Origin: Desulfobacteraceae bacterium
GTDB lineage: Bacteria; Desulfobacterota; Desulfobacteria; Desulfobacterales; Desulfobacteraceae
Reading direction: 5' to 3'
NCBI GenBank assembly: GCA_024226935.1
Contig: JAAELK010000076.1
Coordinates: 1-63,689, forward strand
Length of the DNA: 63,689 bases
Numbering within the stretch: position 1 is the stretch's first letter; every line of letters starts with the position of its first letter. Positions 9,568-18,535 of this stretch are shown in pieces. The translations under genes were made by a program, and so were the position numbers. The notes under the pieces are model-generated. The model was given only the letters and a program-made list of their open reading frames with translations. It had not been told where the DNA came from and ran no database searches.

Positions 9568-10617
9568 ATGCATATGGCAGATGCTTTACTTTCCCCGGCG
9601 GTGGGTGGCACCATGTGGGCAGCAACAGCAGGTTTGATTGTATATTGTTCAAAAAAAGTAAGAGAAGATCTTGATGAAAAAAAGATACCACTCATGGGAG
9701 TCATAGGAGCCTTTATATTTGCTGCTCAAATGATCAACTTTACCATACCTGCCACGGGCTCCAGCGGTCACCTCGGGGGGGCAATGATTTTAGCAATCCT
9801 CCTGGGTCCCTACGCAGCATTTCTGACAATGGCTTCTGTTTTGACTGTCCAGGCTCTTTTTTTTGCAGACGGAGGCCTATTGGCCCTGGGGTGCAATATT
9901 GTCAACATGGGTTTTTTCCCCTGCTTTATCTGCTACCCTTTAATATACAAAACAATTGTCAAAGGCAGATTAACACCCAAATGGATCACGACAGGCGCTA
10001 TCATTTCTGCTATCATTGGATTGCAACTGGGGGCATTTTCCGTTGTACTTGAAACCTTTTTTTCAGGAATTTCAGCTCTTCCCTTTTCCCACTTTCTCCT
10101 GCTGATGCAGCCCATTCACCTGGCCATTGGCATTGTGGAGGGATTAACCACAGCGGCAGTGGTAATATTTATATGGAAGAGCCGACCTGAGATTTTGCAG
10201 CCCTCCATTTCAGTCGTCCAAGGCCCAGGCCCGGACCAAGAGTATTCCATAAAAAAGGTTTTCATCGGGTTTGCCGCAGCCGCCATCATCGTCGGATGTG
10301 GACTAAGCTGGTTTGCCTCGGCCCACCCCGACGGATTGGAATGGGCCATATCTAAAACTACCGGCATGGAAGAACTGGGAGCTCCCCAGAAAAATCTATA
10401 TTCATCCCTGACCGCAATCCAGGAAAAGACAGCCTTTTTACCTGACTATGGGTTTAAAACAACAAAAGAAAACCCCATAACCGATACAAAAAAAGCGTGG
10501 CCTGCCGTTGACTCCGGCACATCTGTATCGGGTCTTGTGGGTGGTCTTTTAACCCTCTGTCTGGCCATCTTTATCGGTTTTATTATTAAACGCAAAAAAA
10601 CCGGGCAAACAGCCTAG
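9568..10617 (+). CDS. ECF nickel/cobalt transporter substrate-binding subunit, CbiM/NikM fused to a PDGLE domain
   Basis: A 349-residue membrane protein. Residues 1-210 are the CbiM/NikM S-component: an N-terminal Met-His, which in this family coordinates the metal and fixes the start at ATG 9568, plus GSSGHLGG supplying the conserved His near 68, and several membrane helices. Residues about 225-340 form a second module with a helix and SAHPDGLEW, the PDGLE (CbiN/NikN-like) domain. A C-terminal helix and KRKK follow. The fusion replaces separate M and N proteins. It is followed by the T component CbiQ and ATPase CbiO. Whether Ni or Co is carried cannot be read from the sequence. Confidence 0.88.
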   Translation: MHMADALLSPAVGGTMWAATAGLIVYCSKKVREDLDEKKIPLMGVIGAFIFAAQMINFTIPATGSSGHLGGAMILAILLGPYAAFLTMASVLTVQALFFADGGLLALGCNIVNMGFFPCFICYPLIYKTIVKGRLTPKWITTGAIISAIIGLQLGAFSVVLETFFSGISALPFSHFLLLMQPIHLAIGIVEGLTTAAVVIFIWKSRPEILQPSISVVQGPGPDQEYSIKKVFIGFAAAAIIVGCGLSWFASAHPDGLEWAISKTTGMEELGAPQKNLYSSLTAIQEKTAFLPDYGFKTTKENPITDTKKAWPAVDSGTSVSGLVGGLLTLCLAIFIGFIIKRKKTGQTA

Positions 10618-10629
10618 GAAAGAAAAATA

Positions 10630-10657
10630 CCATGGGCCAAACATACCTGGCCCATGG
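10630..10657 (+). promoter_or_regulatory. Hairpin covering the cbiQ start codon
   Basis: A perfect 10-bp inverted repeat (CCATGGGCCA at 10630-10639 and TGGCCCATGG at 10648-10657) with an 8-base loop. The upstream-most cbiQ start codon (10654) lies inside the 3' arm. This could restrain translation unless ribosomes finishing the upstream gene open it; an alternative start is ATG 10669. Confidence 0.6.
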
Positions 10658-11478
10658 AAATAAAACAAATGAACACCATTGAAAAAAATCTGTTTGATAT
10701 CCGGTATATGGACACTTTGGCATCGAAAAACACAAGCCTGCATCGCCTTGATCCCCGGGCAAAACTGATTACAACACTGATGTTTATAGCCATGGTGGTA
10801 TCATTGGGAAAATACGAAATTTCCAGGATGATACCATTTATCATATATCCCATGGTGATGATCATTTCAGCAGAACTTCCCTTCCTGTATTTATTAAAAA
10901 AAATGATATTGGTAGCACCCTTTGCCATATTGATCGGCATCTTTAATCCCCTCATGGATACAACACCCCTTGTGCATTTAGGATCTGTATCCATCACAGG
11001 CGGGTGGATATCTTTTTTTTCCATCATGATGCGCTTTAGCTTAACGGTAAGTGCTGCCTTAATCCTGATTTCCATGACAGGATTCAACGGGGTCTGTATG
11101 GCACTTGAAAAAATGGGAGTTCCCCAGCCCTTTGTGGTTCAGCTTATGTTTTTATATCGATATCTCTTTGTTTTGATTGAAGAAGGCGCAAAAATGCTCA
11201 GGGCCAGATCCCTGCGCTCCTTTGATTCCAAAGGCCTTGGGTTTAAATATTTTATATCCCTGCTGGGCCAGTTATTATTGCAGACATTGGATCGTGCCCA
11301 GCGTATCCATCTTGCCATGTGCTGTCGAGGCTTTGACGGACATATCCCCATTAACCGGCCCATGAAATTCGGGTATAAAGAGATCCGGTTTGTGCTTATC
11401 TGGTCATTTATATTCATACTTACCAGATCTTATAACCTGCCTGTAAAAATAGGCGAAATAATTGCGGGAATTCTCTAA
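10654..11478 (+). CDS. cbiQ: ECF transporter transmembrane T component (CbiQ)
   Basis: A 274-residue integral membrane protein with about five or six helices. It carries the family's coupling-helix signatures, including RARSLRSF and MCCRGFDG. It transmits ATP hydrolysis from CbiO to the CbiM/NikM-type substrate-binding subunit encoded immediately upstream. Start could be ATG 10654 (within a hairpin) or ATG 10669 (MNTIEKN). The stop overlaps the cbiO start as TAATG, so the genes are translationally coupled. Confidence 0.9.
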   Translation: MEIKQMNTIEKNLFDIRYMDTLASKNTSLHRLDPRAKLITTLMFIAMVVSLGKYEISRMIPFIIYPMVMIISAELPFLYLLKKMILVAPFAILIGIFNPLMDTTPLVHLGSVSITGGWISFFSIMMRFSLTVSAALILISMTGFNGVCMALEKMGVPQPFVVQLMFLYRYLFVLIEEGAKMLRARSLRSFDSKGLGFKYFISLLGQLLLQTLDRAQRIHLAMCCRGFDGHIPINRPMKFGYKEIRFVLIWSFIFILTRSYNLPVKIGEIIAGIL

Positions 11479-12272
11479 TGAGTCATCATATTGTACAGGC
11501 AGATAATCTTAATTATACTTATCCCGACGGAACCATCGGAATAAACAACATCTCCTTTAAAATCACCCATGGAGAATCGGTGGCATTGGTGGGTGCCAAC
11601 GGTGCCGGAAAATCCACTTTACTTCTTCATCTGAACGGATGCCTGATTTCCACCCAGGGCGAGATAAGTATCGGAGACTATCCTTTAAACAAAAAAAATA
11701 TAAAAGCCGTCAGACGATCTGTGGGGATGGTCTTCCAGAATCCCGATGACCAGCTTTTCATGCCGACGGTTTTTGATGATGTAGCCTTTGGCCCCATAAA
11801 TTTAGGACTGCCTGAAAATCAGGTGGAACAAAGAGTTACCCACGCCCTTGAAACCGTGGGTGCAACCCACCTGATAAATCGGCCTCCCTATAAATTATCA
11901 GGTGGTGAAAAACGTGCCGTTGCCATTGCGACCATCCTTGCCTGTTCACCCGATATCCTGGTAATGGACGAACCCAGTTCCAATCTGGACCCACTGTCAC
12001 GAAGACGCCTCATCAAATTGTTAAAATCATTTGAACACACCAAAATTATTGCCACCCATGATCTTGATATGGCCCTGGATGTATGCCAGCGGACCATTGT
12101 CCTGCATAAGGGAAAAATCACAGCGGATGGCCCGACAATCTCTATTTTTAATGATGAAGAGCTTCTTGCCCGAAGCGGCCTTGAAAAGCCCCTGGGAATG
12201 CAGGAATGCCCCATATGTAAAAAAAATAACCCCAAAAACCAAATCCTGTTTTATAACAAAAAACCAAGATGA
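11478..12272 (+). CDS. cbiO: ECF transporter ATP-binding protein (CbiO)
   Basis: A 264-residue ABC ATPase. Walker [11 protein letters not shown] lies near residue 40; also visible are a Q-loop in [10 protein letters not shown], signature [12 protein letters not shown], Walker [14 protein letters not shown] and the switch histidine in ATHD. This is the CbiO-type energising subunit for the nickel/cobalt ECF transporter. Residues after about 245 form a short extension with a CPICKK CxxC motif, unusual for the family and possibly metal-binding. The start overlaps the cbiQ stop. Confidence 0.92.
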   Translation: MSHHIVQADNLNYTYPDGTIGINNISFKITHGESVALVGANGAGKSTLLLHLNGCLISTQGEISIGDYPLNKKNIKAVRRSVGMVFQNPDDQLFMPTVFDDVAFGPINLGLPENQVEQRVTHALETVGATHLINRPPYKLSGGEKRAVAIATILACSPDILVMDEPSSNLDPLSRRRLIKLLKSFEHTKIIATHDLDMALDVCQRTIVLHKGKITADGPTISIFNDEELLARSGLEKPLGMQECPICKKNNPKNQILFYNKKPR

Positions 12273-12495
12273 CTCCAATGGGAATCCAAAAACTATAATG
12301 GGTCATCAATATAACTAACAGCCAATTTCCCACTCAAAAACTATACCCTTATTTCATGACCCGTCATCGGGATGGTTTAGCTATTGGAATAAGGCCTACC
12401 TTTTGTCAAGAAAAAGACCCCACTATCTTAAATGACTTGGCTCGGATCTACACCCATGGAAGCGAAGATAAAATAAGAAATACGTTGCTTTCGCT

Positions 12496-13659
12496 TCAAT
12501 GCCTCAAACTTTGATGAATTAGCCCCTCGGTATTGGATGGTTTCCATCTGGCGGCTATTTTCTGATAGATTTGATCATCTTCTGCTTCTAAAACCCAAAA
12601 TGTAAGACCAACCAAATCAAATTTATCGATTAATGGAAATCTCGCTGAAACTGTCGGTGCATCACCTATAAATGCACGATAAGTTGAATTTTCATATGTA
12701 AAGTCAACCCAAGATTCTTTTGTGGTATAATCCCAATTATAAGGACTTGTATTATATTCCTGCAACCAGTCAAAACTTCTAAAATTAACAGAATCATGTA
12801 TATAAGAACTTCCTCCAGTATTTTCCCATATACGTACAAAATTATGTAAACCTAATTGTGTTTTATTTGCAGGTAAACCTTGGGTACGAAGCATATATTC
12901 AAGACAGTTATCTAACCAATAATAATCAGCTATTGCGTTTGGTACATCTTCTCCTAACTCAAAATTATTATCAAAACCCATAATTTTAAAACGCCATACT
13001 TCTTCAATTTCAGCAAGAGCTGCTATATCAAATAATTCACGCTCTTCATCCGTGGAAGATTTTACACATTTAATAGTAACAGATAATTTTTTACCTTCAG
13101 CTTTCAGGGCCAGGGCCAAATCTCTTATAAATGATGGAAAGGTAGCCCTGCCATTACCAACAATAGTTGGACTAGCTTCAAAATTAAGATCCCAACCATC
13201 ATAATTAAAGGCTACTGCATCGGCTACAAGATTATTAATTAATGTTTGTCTAGCTGTAGGATTATTAATAATTTGTTCAACCTGATTACCAGAAGAGAAA
13301 TCAGGAATCCAACCATCTGCTATTGTTGGTAAAACAAGTGTACGATGTGCATCATTATCATGAGCTTCAGTTACAATTCTTTCATCATATGCATCACGTC
13401 TATAAATTAATCCATCTACTATATATGTGCCATCGCCATAATCTGATGTTCCAATATTATACCAATATGGATTAATTTCAGTAAAAAATTCTTTATTTTC
13501 AACAAATTTTTGAAATCCTTCATCATACATAAATCCAGTGTCATTTATCCAACCTGCAAGTTCAACTGTTCGTTTAGCTGCATATGATAAATTAATAAAT
13601 AATGGAAATGTTATTAAACTATAACATACAAAAATATAAGTTATTTTTTTGAAATTCAT
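12496..13659 (-). CDS. Secreted GH18-like glycosidase
   Basis: 387 residues from ATG 13659, chosen because it follows gaggggtt and begins a clear signal peptide (MNFKKITYIF... ending LSYA). The remainder is a TIM-barrel protein of the GH18 type: start strand VELAGWINDTG, a YDGWDLNFE motif equivalent to the DGxDxDxE catalytic signature, and a late LVGLTFWVLEAEDD strand. In the motif the third acidic residue is Asn, while the acid Glu is kept. That could alter or abolish hydrolysis. The gene is richer in A+T than its neighbours, stands alone and lies next to an IS3-type remnant, suggesting acquisition. Confidence 0.7.
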   Translation of the reverse strand: MNFKKITYIFVCYSLITFPLFINLSYAAKRTVELAGWINDTGFMYDEGFQKFVENKEFFTEINPYWYNIGTSDYGDGTYIVDGLIYRRDAYDERIVTEAHDNDAHRTLVLPTIADGWIPDFSSGNQVEQIINNPTARQTLINNLVADAVAFNYDGWDLNFEASPTIVGNGRATFPSFIRDLALALKAEGKKLSVTIKCVKSSTDEERELFDIAALAEIEEVWRFKIMGFDNNFELGEDVPNAIADYYWLDNCLEYMLRTQGLPANKTQLGLHNFVRIWENTGGSSYIHDSVNFRSFDWLQEYNTSPYNWDYTTKESWVDFTYENSTYRAFIGDAPTVSARFPLIDKFDLVGLTFWVLEAEDDQIYQKIAARWKPSNTEGLIHQSLRH

Positions 13660-13758
13660 AACAACCCCTCTTGATAAGATGCAAATCGTGTAACGGTGGA
13701 TATAATTGCACATTTGGGTGGAAATCCCCATAGAATTTTTTAAAAACTTGGCATTCTA

Positions 13759-13878
13759 TTAAAAGTTAACCCCTAAATTTATAGCAGCTTCTGATGCACT
13801 ATATCCTTGTTCTGTAACAAGTTTTACAACTTCCTCTTTAAATTCTTGTGTGTAAGATCGGTTCTTCCTTTTAACCAT
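13759..13878 (-). pseudogene. IS3-type transposase OrfA remnant
   Basis: A ggaggtg ribosome site precedes ATG 13878. The frame reads MVKRKNRSYTQEFKEEVVKL and then the helix-turn-helix segment QGYSASEAAINLGV, typical of the OrfA start in IS3-family elements. It stops after 39 residues, where similarity ends. OrfB is absent. The sequence upstream (13910-13945, containing ggtgtctacttttactgtac) is probably the terminal repeat of the element. Only one end of the IS survives. Confidence 0.75.
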
Positions 13879-13977
13879 TTGACACCTCCTCTTTTAATCT
13901 ATAATCTTAAAATTATGGTGTCTACTTTTACTGTACCACTCTAATTTTACATCTCATGTAATAAACTGGAGGTTCGA

Positions 13978-14775
13978 ATGAAACGATTAATTATATTTCG
14001 GGCACTTGTTTTGATGGCTATACTACTGTGTACTAAGGGTATAATGGCAGCAGAAAAATATTTTCATGCAATAGCCGTTGCTCATCCACCATTTACACTG
14101 AAGGAAACCACAGAACATGGGATGTCCTGGGAACTGTCCAAAATCGCTTTAGAAACACAAGGCTACAATGTATCCGTCAAGTTTGCACCCTGGGCCAGAG
14201 CTTTTTCCGATACAAAAGATGGAAAATATGATGGTATACTTATAGCTTACTGGACAAAAGAGAGGGAAGAATTGTTTGTTTATCCTGATCACCCGGTTGC
14301 CTTTATCACAACTGGTTTTTTTAAGAAAAAAAAGAGGAAAGACATAAAGTATACTGGCAATTTTAGCGATGTTAGTTCTTTTGATATTGGAGTTGAACGC
14401 AGTGCTTCCATGGGTGAGGAATTCGATAAAGCTGATCATCTTAATAAAATATTTGTAAACGAATCCGAACAGATTTTAAAAATGGTCTATTTGGGAAACA
14501 TCGATTTAGGCGTAACAGGATTTAAATATTCAAGGTCTAACTTGAACAATATCGCAAAGTTATCCGGATTTGAAGGAATCATAAATGAAATTGAGTTTAT
14601 ACAACCACCATTCACAAGACGTCCAGCTTACTTGATGATTTCCCAAAAAACCCCTGACTTTAAACAAAAATTAAAGGACCTGAATGCGGGATTAGAAAAA
14701 ATACGAACTAACGGTATTTTTAAGTCAATATTAAAAAAGCACGGAATTTCAGAAACAGAGTATTTTCCAAAATAA
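13978..14775 (+). CDS. Periplasmic solute-binding protein, family 3-like
   Basis: 265 residues with a signal peptide ending near MAA at residue 24. The mature part follows the family-3 solute-binding layout: AHPPFTLKE, FAPWARAFSDTKDGKYDG, YWTKEREELFVYP, and a DIGVERSASMGEEF hinge. Start ATG 13978 follows ctggagg. No transporter genes are near, so it may be an orphan sensor partner like the protein at 799-1614. The ligand is unknown. Confidence 0.75.
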   Translation: MKRLIIFRALVLMAILLCTKGIMAAEKYFHAIAVAHPPFTLKETTEHGMSWELSKIALETQGYNVSVKFAPWARAFSDTKDGKYDGILIAYWTKEREELFVYPDHPVAFITTGFFKKKKRKDIKYTGNFSDVSSFDIGVERSASMGEEFDKADHLNKIFVNESEQILKMVYLGNIDLGVTGFKYSRSNLNNIAKLSGFEGIINEIEFIQPPFTRRPAYLMISQKTPDFKQKLKDLNAGLEKIRTNGIFKSILKKHGISETEYFPK

Positions 14776-15245
14776 TATTTTTTTTGTCTTAACTCAACTT
14801 TCGGTGCTTGAAAAACAAGCACCTATAAACATAACCGCTTGAAATATTTAGCAAAATTGATAAATCTCCCACGGAGATCTCAATAACTCTTTGGTATAAC
14901 ACGATAAATATCATTTTGAACTTTTCAAAAAATTTAATAAATTTGTTCTCCTTTTTCTGGAAGGTTCAAACACGTGAATTTTATATCTTTTCAATCGATT
15001 ACACAATATCTCGTGGGGAATTTGTACCAAATGTTTAATGGAACCCTATTAAGCCAGACAAAAAACAGATCCAATCATCTGGATTCAATACTCTAATCAA
15101 AATTTAGTAAAAAAATTAAATTTGCTGCTTTACGCGAGTAAACCAAATCATTTAAGCCGTTTTGTATTCAATCGAAAACATTTATTGACAAGCCCTTGAC
15201 TAGCTGTATTATTGATACAATTTGTAATAAAATAAGGAGACAAAA
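14776..15245. other. Intergenic stretch with one hairpin and a downstream promoter
   Basis: About 470 AT-rich bases with no gene seen. A perfect 8-bp hairpin (14803-14823, arms GGTGCTTG/CAAGCACC, loop AAAAA) follows the solute-binding gene but lacks a clear T-run, so it is only a possible terminator. The pspA-like operon promoter lies at the right end. Confidence 0.5.
15185..15212 (+). promoter_or_regulatory. Promoter of the pspA-yqiJ-flotillin operon
   Basis: TTGACA at 15185-15190 and TATTAT at 15207-15212 with a 16-base spacer. A second overlapping TTGACT/TACAAT pair exists (15195-15221). Either would give a short leader before the aaggag at 15234. I see no sigma54-type GG/GC promoter, which would be the classical control of pspA. 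Confidence 0.55.
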
Positions 15246-15926
15246 ATGAAAGAAAGACTCATCGGCCGAGTGGGCCGGATTATCAGTGGCAGTGTTCATT
15301 CCCTCATCGATTCACTGGAAAATATTGCTCCCGAATCAATATTATCCGAATCCATAGGAGAAATTGAATCTGCCATTGACGATGTTAGAAATGAATTGGG
15401 ACGAATGGTTGCAAAAAAACATCTGGCCAGTTCAAAGCTCATGGAAGAAAATAAAAAACATGAAAATCTGAATGAAAAAATAGAAGTGGCTGTCAAGGAA
15501 AATCGTGATGATTTGGCCGAAGCTGCCATTGCAAGACAACTGGATATTGAATCCCAGATTCCCATTCTTGAGACAACAATTAATGATTGTAGCCACCAGG
15601 AAAAAGAACTTGAAAACTACGTTAATGCACTCCAAGCCAAAAAACGGGAAATGAAAGAGGAACTTCTGCAATTCCAAAAACTTGTGGAAAAAGAGAACAT
15701 ATTTTCAGGAATGACCCCATCTTCAGAAAAATCGGGTAATATTGAAAATAAAGTATCAAAGGCTGAATCCTCTTTTCAAAGGGTGATGGAAAAAAAAACA
15801 GGTATTCCCGGGAATAATATGATATCTGACCCAAAGACAGAGGCCCAGCTTGCAGAGCTTGCAAAAATGACCAGAAAAAGTAAAATACAAGAAAGGTTAT
15901 CTAAAATAAAAGGAGATACCCAGTAA
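15246..15926 (+). CDS. PspA/IM30 family membrane-associated coiled-coil protein
   Basis: 226 residues, nearly all predicted helix with heptad-like charged repeats. PspA/IM30-type segments include an amphipathic N-terminus (MKERLIGRVGRIISGSVHSL) followed by SIGEIESAIDDVRNELGRMV and alanine-rich coiled coil. PspA-like proteins polymerise on the inner membrane and protect it under stress. It is the first gene of an operon with a YqiJ-like membrane protein (2 bp downstream) and a flotillin, a combination seen in other bacteria and linked to membrane integrity. Confidence 0.82.
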   Translation: MKERLIGRVGRIISGSVHSLIDSLENIAPESILSESIGEIESAIDDVRNELGRMVAKKHLASSKLMEENKKHENLNEKIEVAVKENRDDLAEAAIARQLDIESQIPILETTINDCSHQEKELENYVNALQAKKREMKEELLQFQKLVEKENIFSGMTPSSEKSGNIENKVSKAESSFQRVMEKKTGIPGNNMISDPKTEAQLAELAKMTRKSKIQERLSKIKGDTQ

Positions 15927-15928
15927 AG

Positions 15929-16606
15929 ATGGTTGACTTCATGCTGCAAAGCCAAAATTTGCCTTTCATGATTTCATTAACCATTATGATTATGATCGCC
16001 TGTCTTGAGGGCGTCACCACCATGATAGGAATGGGGCTTTCACACATGATAGACTCCTTCATTCCGGATTGTCATATCCACATGCATGGGCATTTGGATT
16101 CCCCGGATATTTCATCACCGGGGATATTAACAAAAACCTTTGGCTGGTTCAGAATAGGTCAGGTTCCGTTCCTGATCATTCTTATTGCCTTTCTCACAGT
16201 TTTTGGATTAATCGGTCTTTTTGTTCAATCAATGGCGGTTAAACTAACCGGTTTGTTTTTACCGGTTATTATTGCTTCTGGCATCACTCTTCCTATCACA
16301 TTACCCATTGTCCGGGTAGTTACCGGTATAACGGCAAAGATAATGCCCAAAGATGAGACCGAGGCGATTACTGAAAAAAGTTTTATCGGGCGGGTAGCGG
16401 TCATTACACTGGGCAGGGCCACCAAGAATAACTCTGCCCAGGCCAAATTCAAAGATAAATTTGGAACAGCGCACTATCTTATGGTTGAACCGGATATGGA
16501 TGATGAAGAGTTCAACCAGGGTGATCAAGTATTAATCGTATCCCAGACAAGTTCCGGTTTCAAGGCAATTGGAAATTCAATAGGAGCCTTGCAGGATATG
16601 GATTGA
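15929..16606 (+). CDS. YqiJ-like membrane protein with OB-fold tail
   Basis: 225 residues. Three to four hydrophobic helices (about 10-35, 70-95 and 105-130) are followed by a soluble beta-rich C-terminus (about 145-225), the YqiJ/NfeD-like arrangement in which an OB-fold follows the membrane part. A conserved-looking VAVITLGRATKN and GDQVLIVSQ lie in the OB-fold. The partner flotillin gene follows 118 bp downstream; NfeD-type proteins are regular partners of flotillins. Start ATG 15929 is 2 bases after the PspA-like stop. Confidence 0.78.
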   Translation: MVDFMLQSQNLPFMISLTIMIMIACLEGVTTMIGMGLSHMIDSFIPDCHIHMHGHLDSPDISSPGILTKTFGWFRIGQVPFLIILIAFLTVFGLIGLFVQSMAVKLTGLFLPVIIASGITLPITLPIVRVVTGITAKIMPKDETEAITEKSFIGRVAVITLGRATKNNSAQAKFKDKFGTAHYLMVEPDMDDEEFNQGDQVLIVSQTSSGFKAIGNSIGALQDMD

Positions 16607-16724
16607 CCAAAAGTTCAAGCACAATTCATAAAGAAATTTTTTTATTTTCAACAATCAACCTACCAATCAAGCAAGAAAACATCTAATAAAAACAAAACAC
16701 AATATTTGAAGGAGAGCAGACAAG

Positions 16725-18485
16725 ATGCAAAACATTGTCAGTATACTTACTATTGCGGGTATCATTCTAATTGCCCTGATAACAATGACCTTAATTTTTG
16801 CCAAATTATACAAACGGGCCACCAAGGAAATTTCATTTGTCAGAACCGGATTCGGAGGACAAAAGGTGGTAATGAATGGTGGGGCACTGGTATTGCCGGT
16901 TTTCCATGAAGTGATACCTGTAAATATGAATACCCTCAGACTGGAAGTCAAGCGCAATAGTGAACAGGCCCTGATCACCCGGGACCGCATGAGAGTTGAT
17001 GTTGCTGCAGAATTTTATGTCAGGGCCAAACCCACGGAAGATGCCATCGCAAGTGCCGCCCAGACATTGGGGCTGAAAACAATGCACCCGGAACAGTTAA
17101 AGCAATTGGTGGAGGGTAAATTTGTTGATGCCCTGCGTGCGGTTGCCGCTGAAATGGCCATGGAGGAATTGCATGAACAACGTGTTGATTTTGTTCAAAA
17201 GGTGCAACAGGTTGTAACCGAAGATTTACTAAAAAACGGCCTTGAACTTGAGACAGTATCATTGACTGGATTGGACCAGACAAACAAAAGTCATTTTAAC
17301 CCTGACAATGCATTTGATGCAGAAGGATTGACAAAATTAACTGAAAAAATTGAAGAACGGCGGAAAAAAAGAAATGATATAGAACAGGATACAGAAGTTG
17401 CAATCGCCACCAAAAATCTTGAAGCAGAACGGCAAAAGCTTGAAATTATAAAAGAAGAAGAATACGCAAAACTCAAACAGGAAAGGGAGATCGAAATCCG
17501 ACGTGCCGCTCAAATGGCCGAGATTACCAAGGAACAGGCAGAACAAAAACGGGAAGCAGAAGAAGCCCAGATTGAATCCCAAAAAAATGTCGACATGTCA
17601 AGCATCTTGGCGGAACGTTCAGTTGAAGAAGAACGAATTGACAAAGACAAATTATTAAAAGAAAAAAATATTATAAAAGAAAGAGCAATCGAAAGTTCTG
17701 AGATCGAAAAAAAGAAGACCGTGGAACTTGCCGAGCAGGATAAAGCCATTGCAATTGCAGAAAGATCCAGAGCCCAGTCGGAAGCCCAGGCTGAAGCTGA
17801 TAGGGCAAGAGCCATAGCGGTCAAGGAAGAGGAAGCGGTTAAAACAGTGCGGGATACCGAGATTGCAGAGCGCACCAAGGCTGTCGAGTTGGTAAAGGCA
17901 AGAGAAAATGCTGAGCGCGAGGCCATTAAAATTAAAATTGCCGCAGATACCGAAAAGCTTTCAGCCATGGACAAGGCCGAAGCTGTCAGAACTCTTGCCA
18001 ATGCTGAAGCTGACAAACATCGAATCAAAGCCCAGGGTGAGGCCGATGCGGAACTTTTAAATGCCAAGGCAGCAGAACAACGCTATGCCGTTGATGCCAA
18101 GGGGCAACGGGCGATCAATGAGTCCGACAATATTCTTTCCGAGCAACAGATTGCCATGCAGGTCCGGATGGCATTAATCAAACACCTGCCTGAAATTATA
18201 AAAGAAAGCGTAAAACCGATGGAAAACATTGACGGGATAAAAATAATTCACGTAGATGGCCTGACAGGAGGCCATGGTGTAAATACAGATGGTGATCAAG
18301 CTGTCCAGAGCTCTGCCAGCCTATCCGATCAACTTGTAAATAGTGCACTAAGATATCGAGGCCAGGCACCGCTCCTCGATTCACTGATGGCGGAAATTGG
18401 GCTCAAGGCAGGAGATATCAACGGTCTTGTCCCGGGAATAAAAGATAATGTGACAGAGAATATAAACAACTCCAGTGGATTATAA
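16725..18485 (+). CDS. Flotillin-like SPFH protein (YqiK type)
   Basis: 586 residues. One N-terminal membrane helix (about 6-26) is followed by an SPFH/Band 7 domain (about 30-210) and a long charged coiled coil rich in Glu, Ala, Lys and Arg (about 210-500). The C-terminal segment is more variable. Flotillins form large oligomeric cages at the inner membrane and organise lipid microdomains. Start ATG 16725 follows aaggagag. It is the last gene of the PspA / YqiJ-like / flotillin operon. Confidence 0.9.
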   Translation: MQNIVSILTIAGIILIALITMTLIFAKLYKRATKEISFVRTGFGGQKVVMNGGALVLPVFHEVIPVNMNTLRLEVKRNSEQALITRDRMRVDVAAEFYVRAKPTEDAIASAAQTLGLKTMHPEQLKQLVEGKFVDALRAVAAEMAMEELHEQRVDFVQKVQQVVTEDLLKNGLELETVSLTGLDQTNKSHFNPDNAFDAEGLTKLTEKIEERRKKRNDIEQDTEVAIATKNLEAERQKLEIIKEEEYAKLKQEREIEIRRAAQMAEITKEQAEQKREAEEAQIESQKNVDMSSILAERSVEEERIDKDKLLKEKNIIKERAIESSEIEKKKTVELAEQDKAIAIAERSRAQSEAQAEADRARAIAVKEEEAVKTVRDTEIAERTKAVELVKARENAEREAIKIKIAADTEKLSAMDKAEAVRTLANAEADKHRIKAQGEADAELLNAKAAEQRYAVDAKGQRAINESDNILSEQQIAMQVRMALIKHLPEIIKESVKPMENIDGIKIIHVDGLTGGHGVNTDGDQAVQSSASLSDQLVNSALRYRGQAPLLDSLMAEIGLKAGDINGLVPGIKDNVTENINNSSGL

Positions 18486-18535
18486 AAGAAAATCCCCAAT
18501 GATTTAAGGGTATTATCCCCAATACAATCGGGCCT

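Noticed and set aside
12356-12514. 52-residue plus-strand open frame (MTRHRDGLAIGIRPTF...) before the GH18-like gene
   Set aside because: The AIGIRP stretch recalls the radical SAM AIGTRPDC motif, but there is no ribosome site, it overlaps the end of the opposite gene and the rest does not match. At most a remnant.
14803-14823. Hairpin after the second solute-binding gene
   Set aside because: A perfect 8-bp stem but no T-run on either strand, so not called a terminator.
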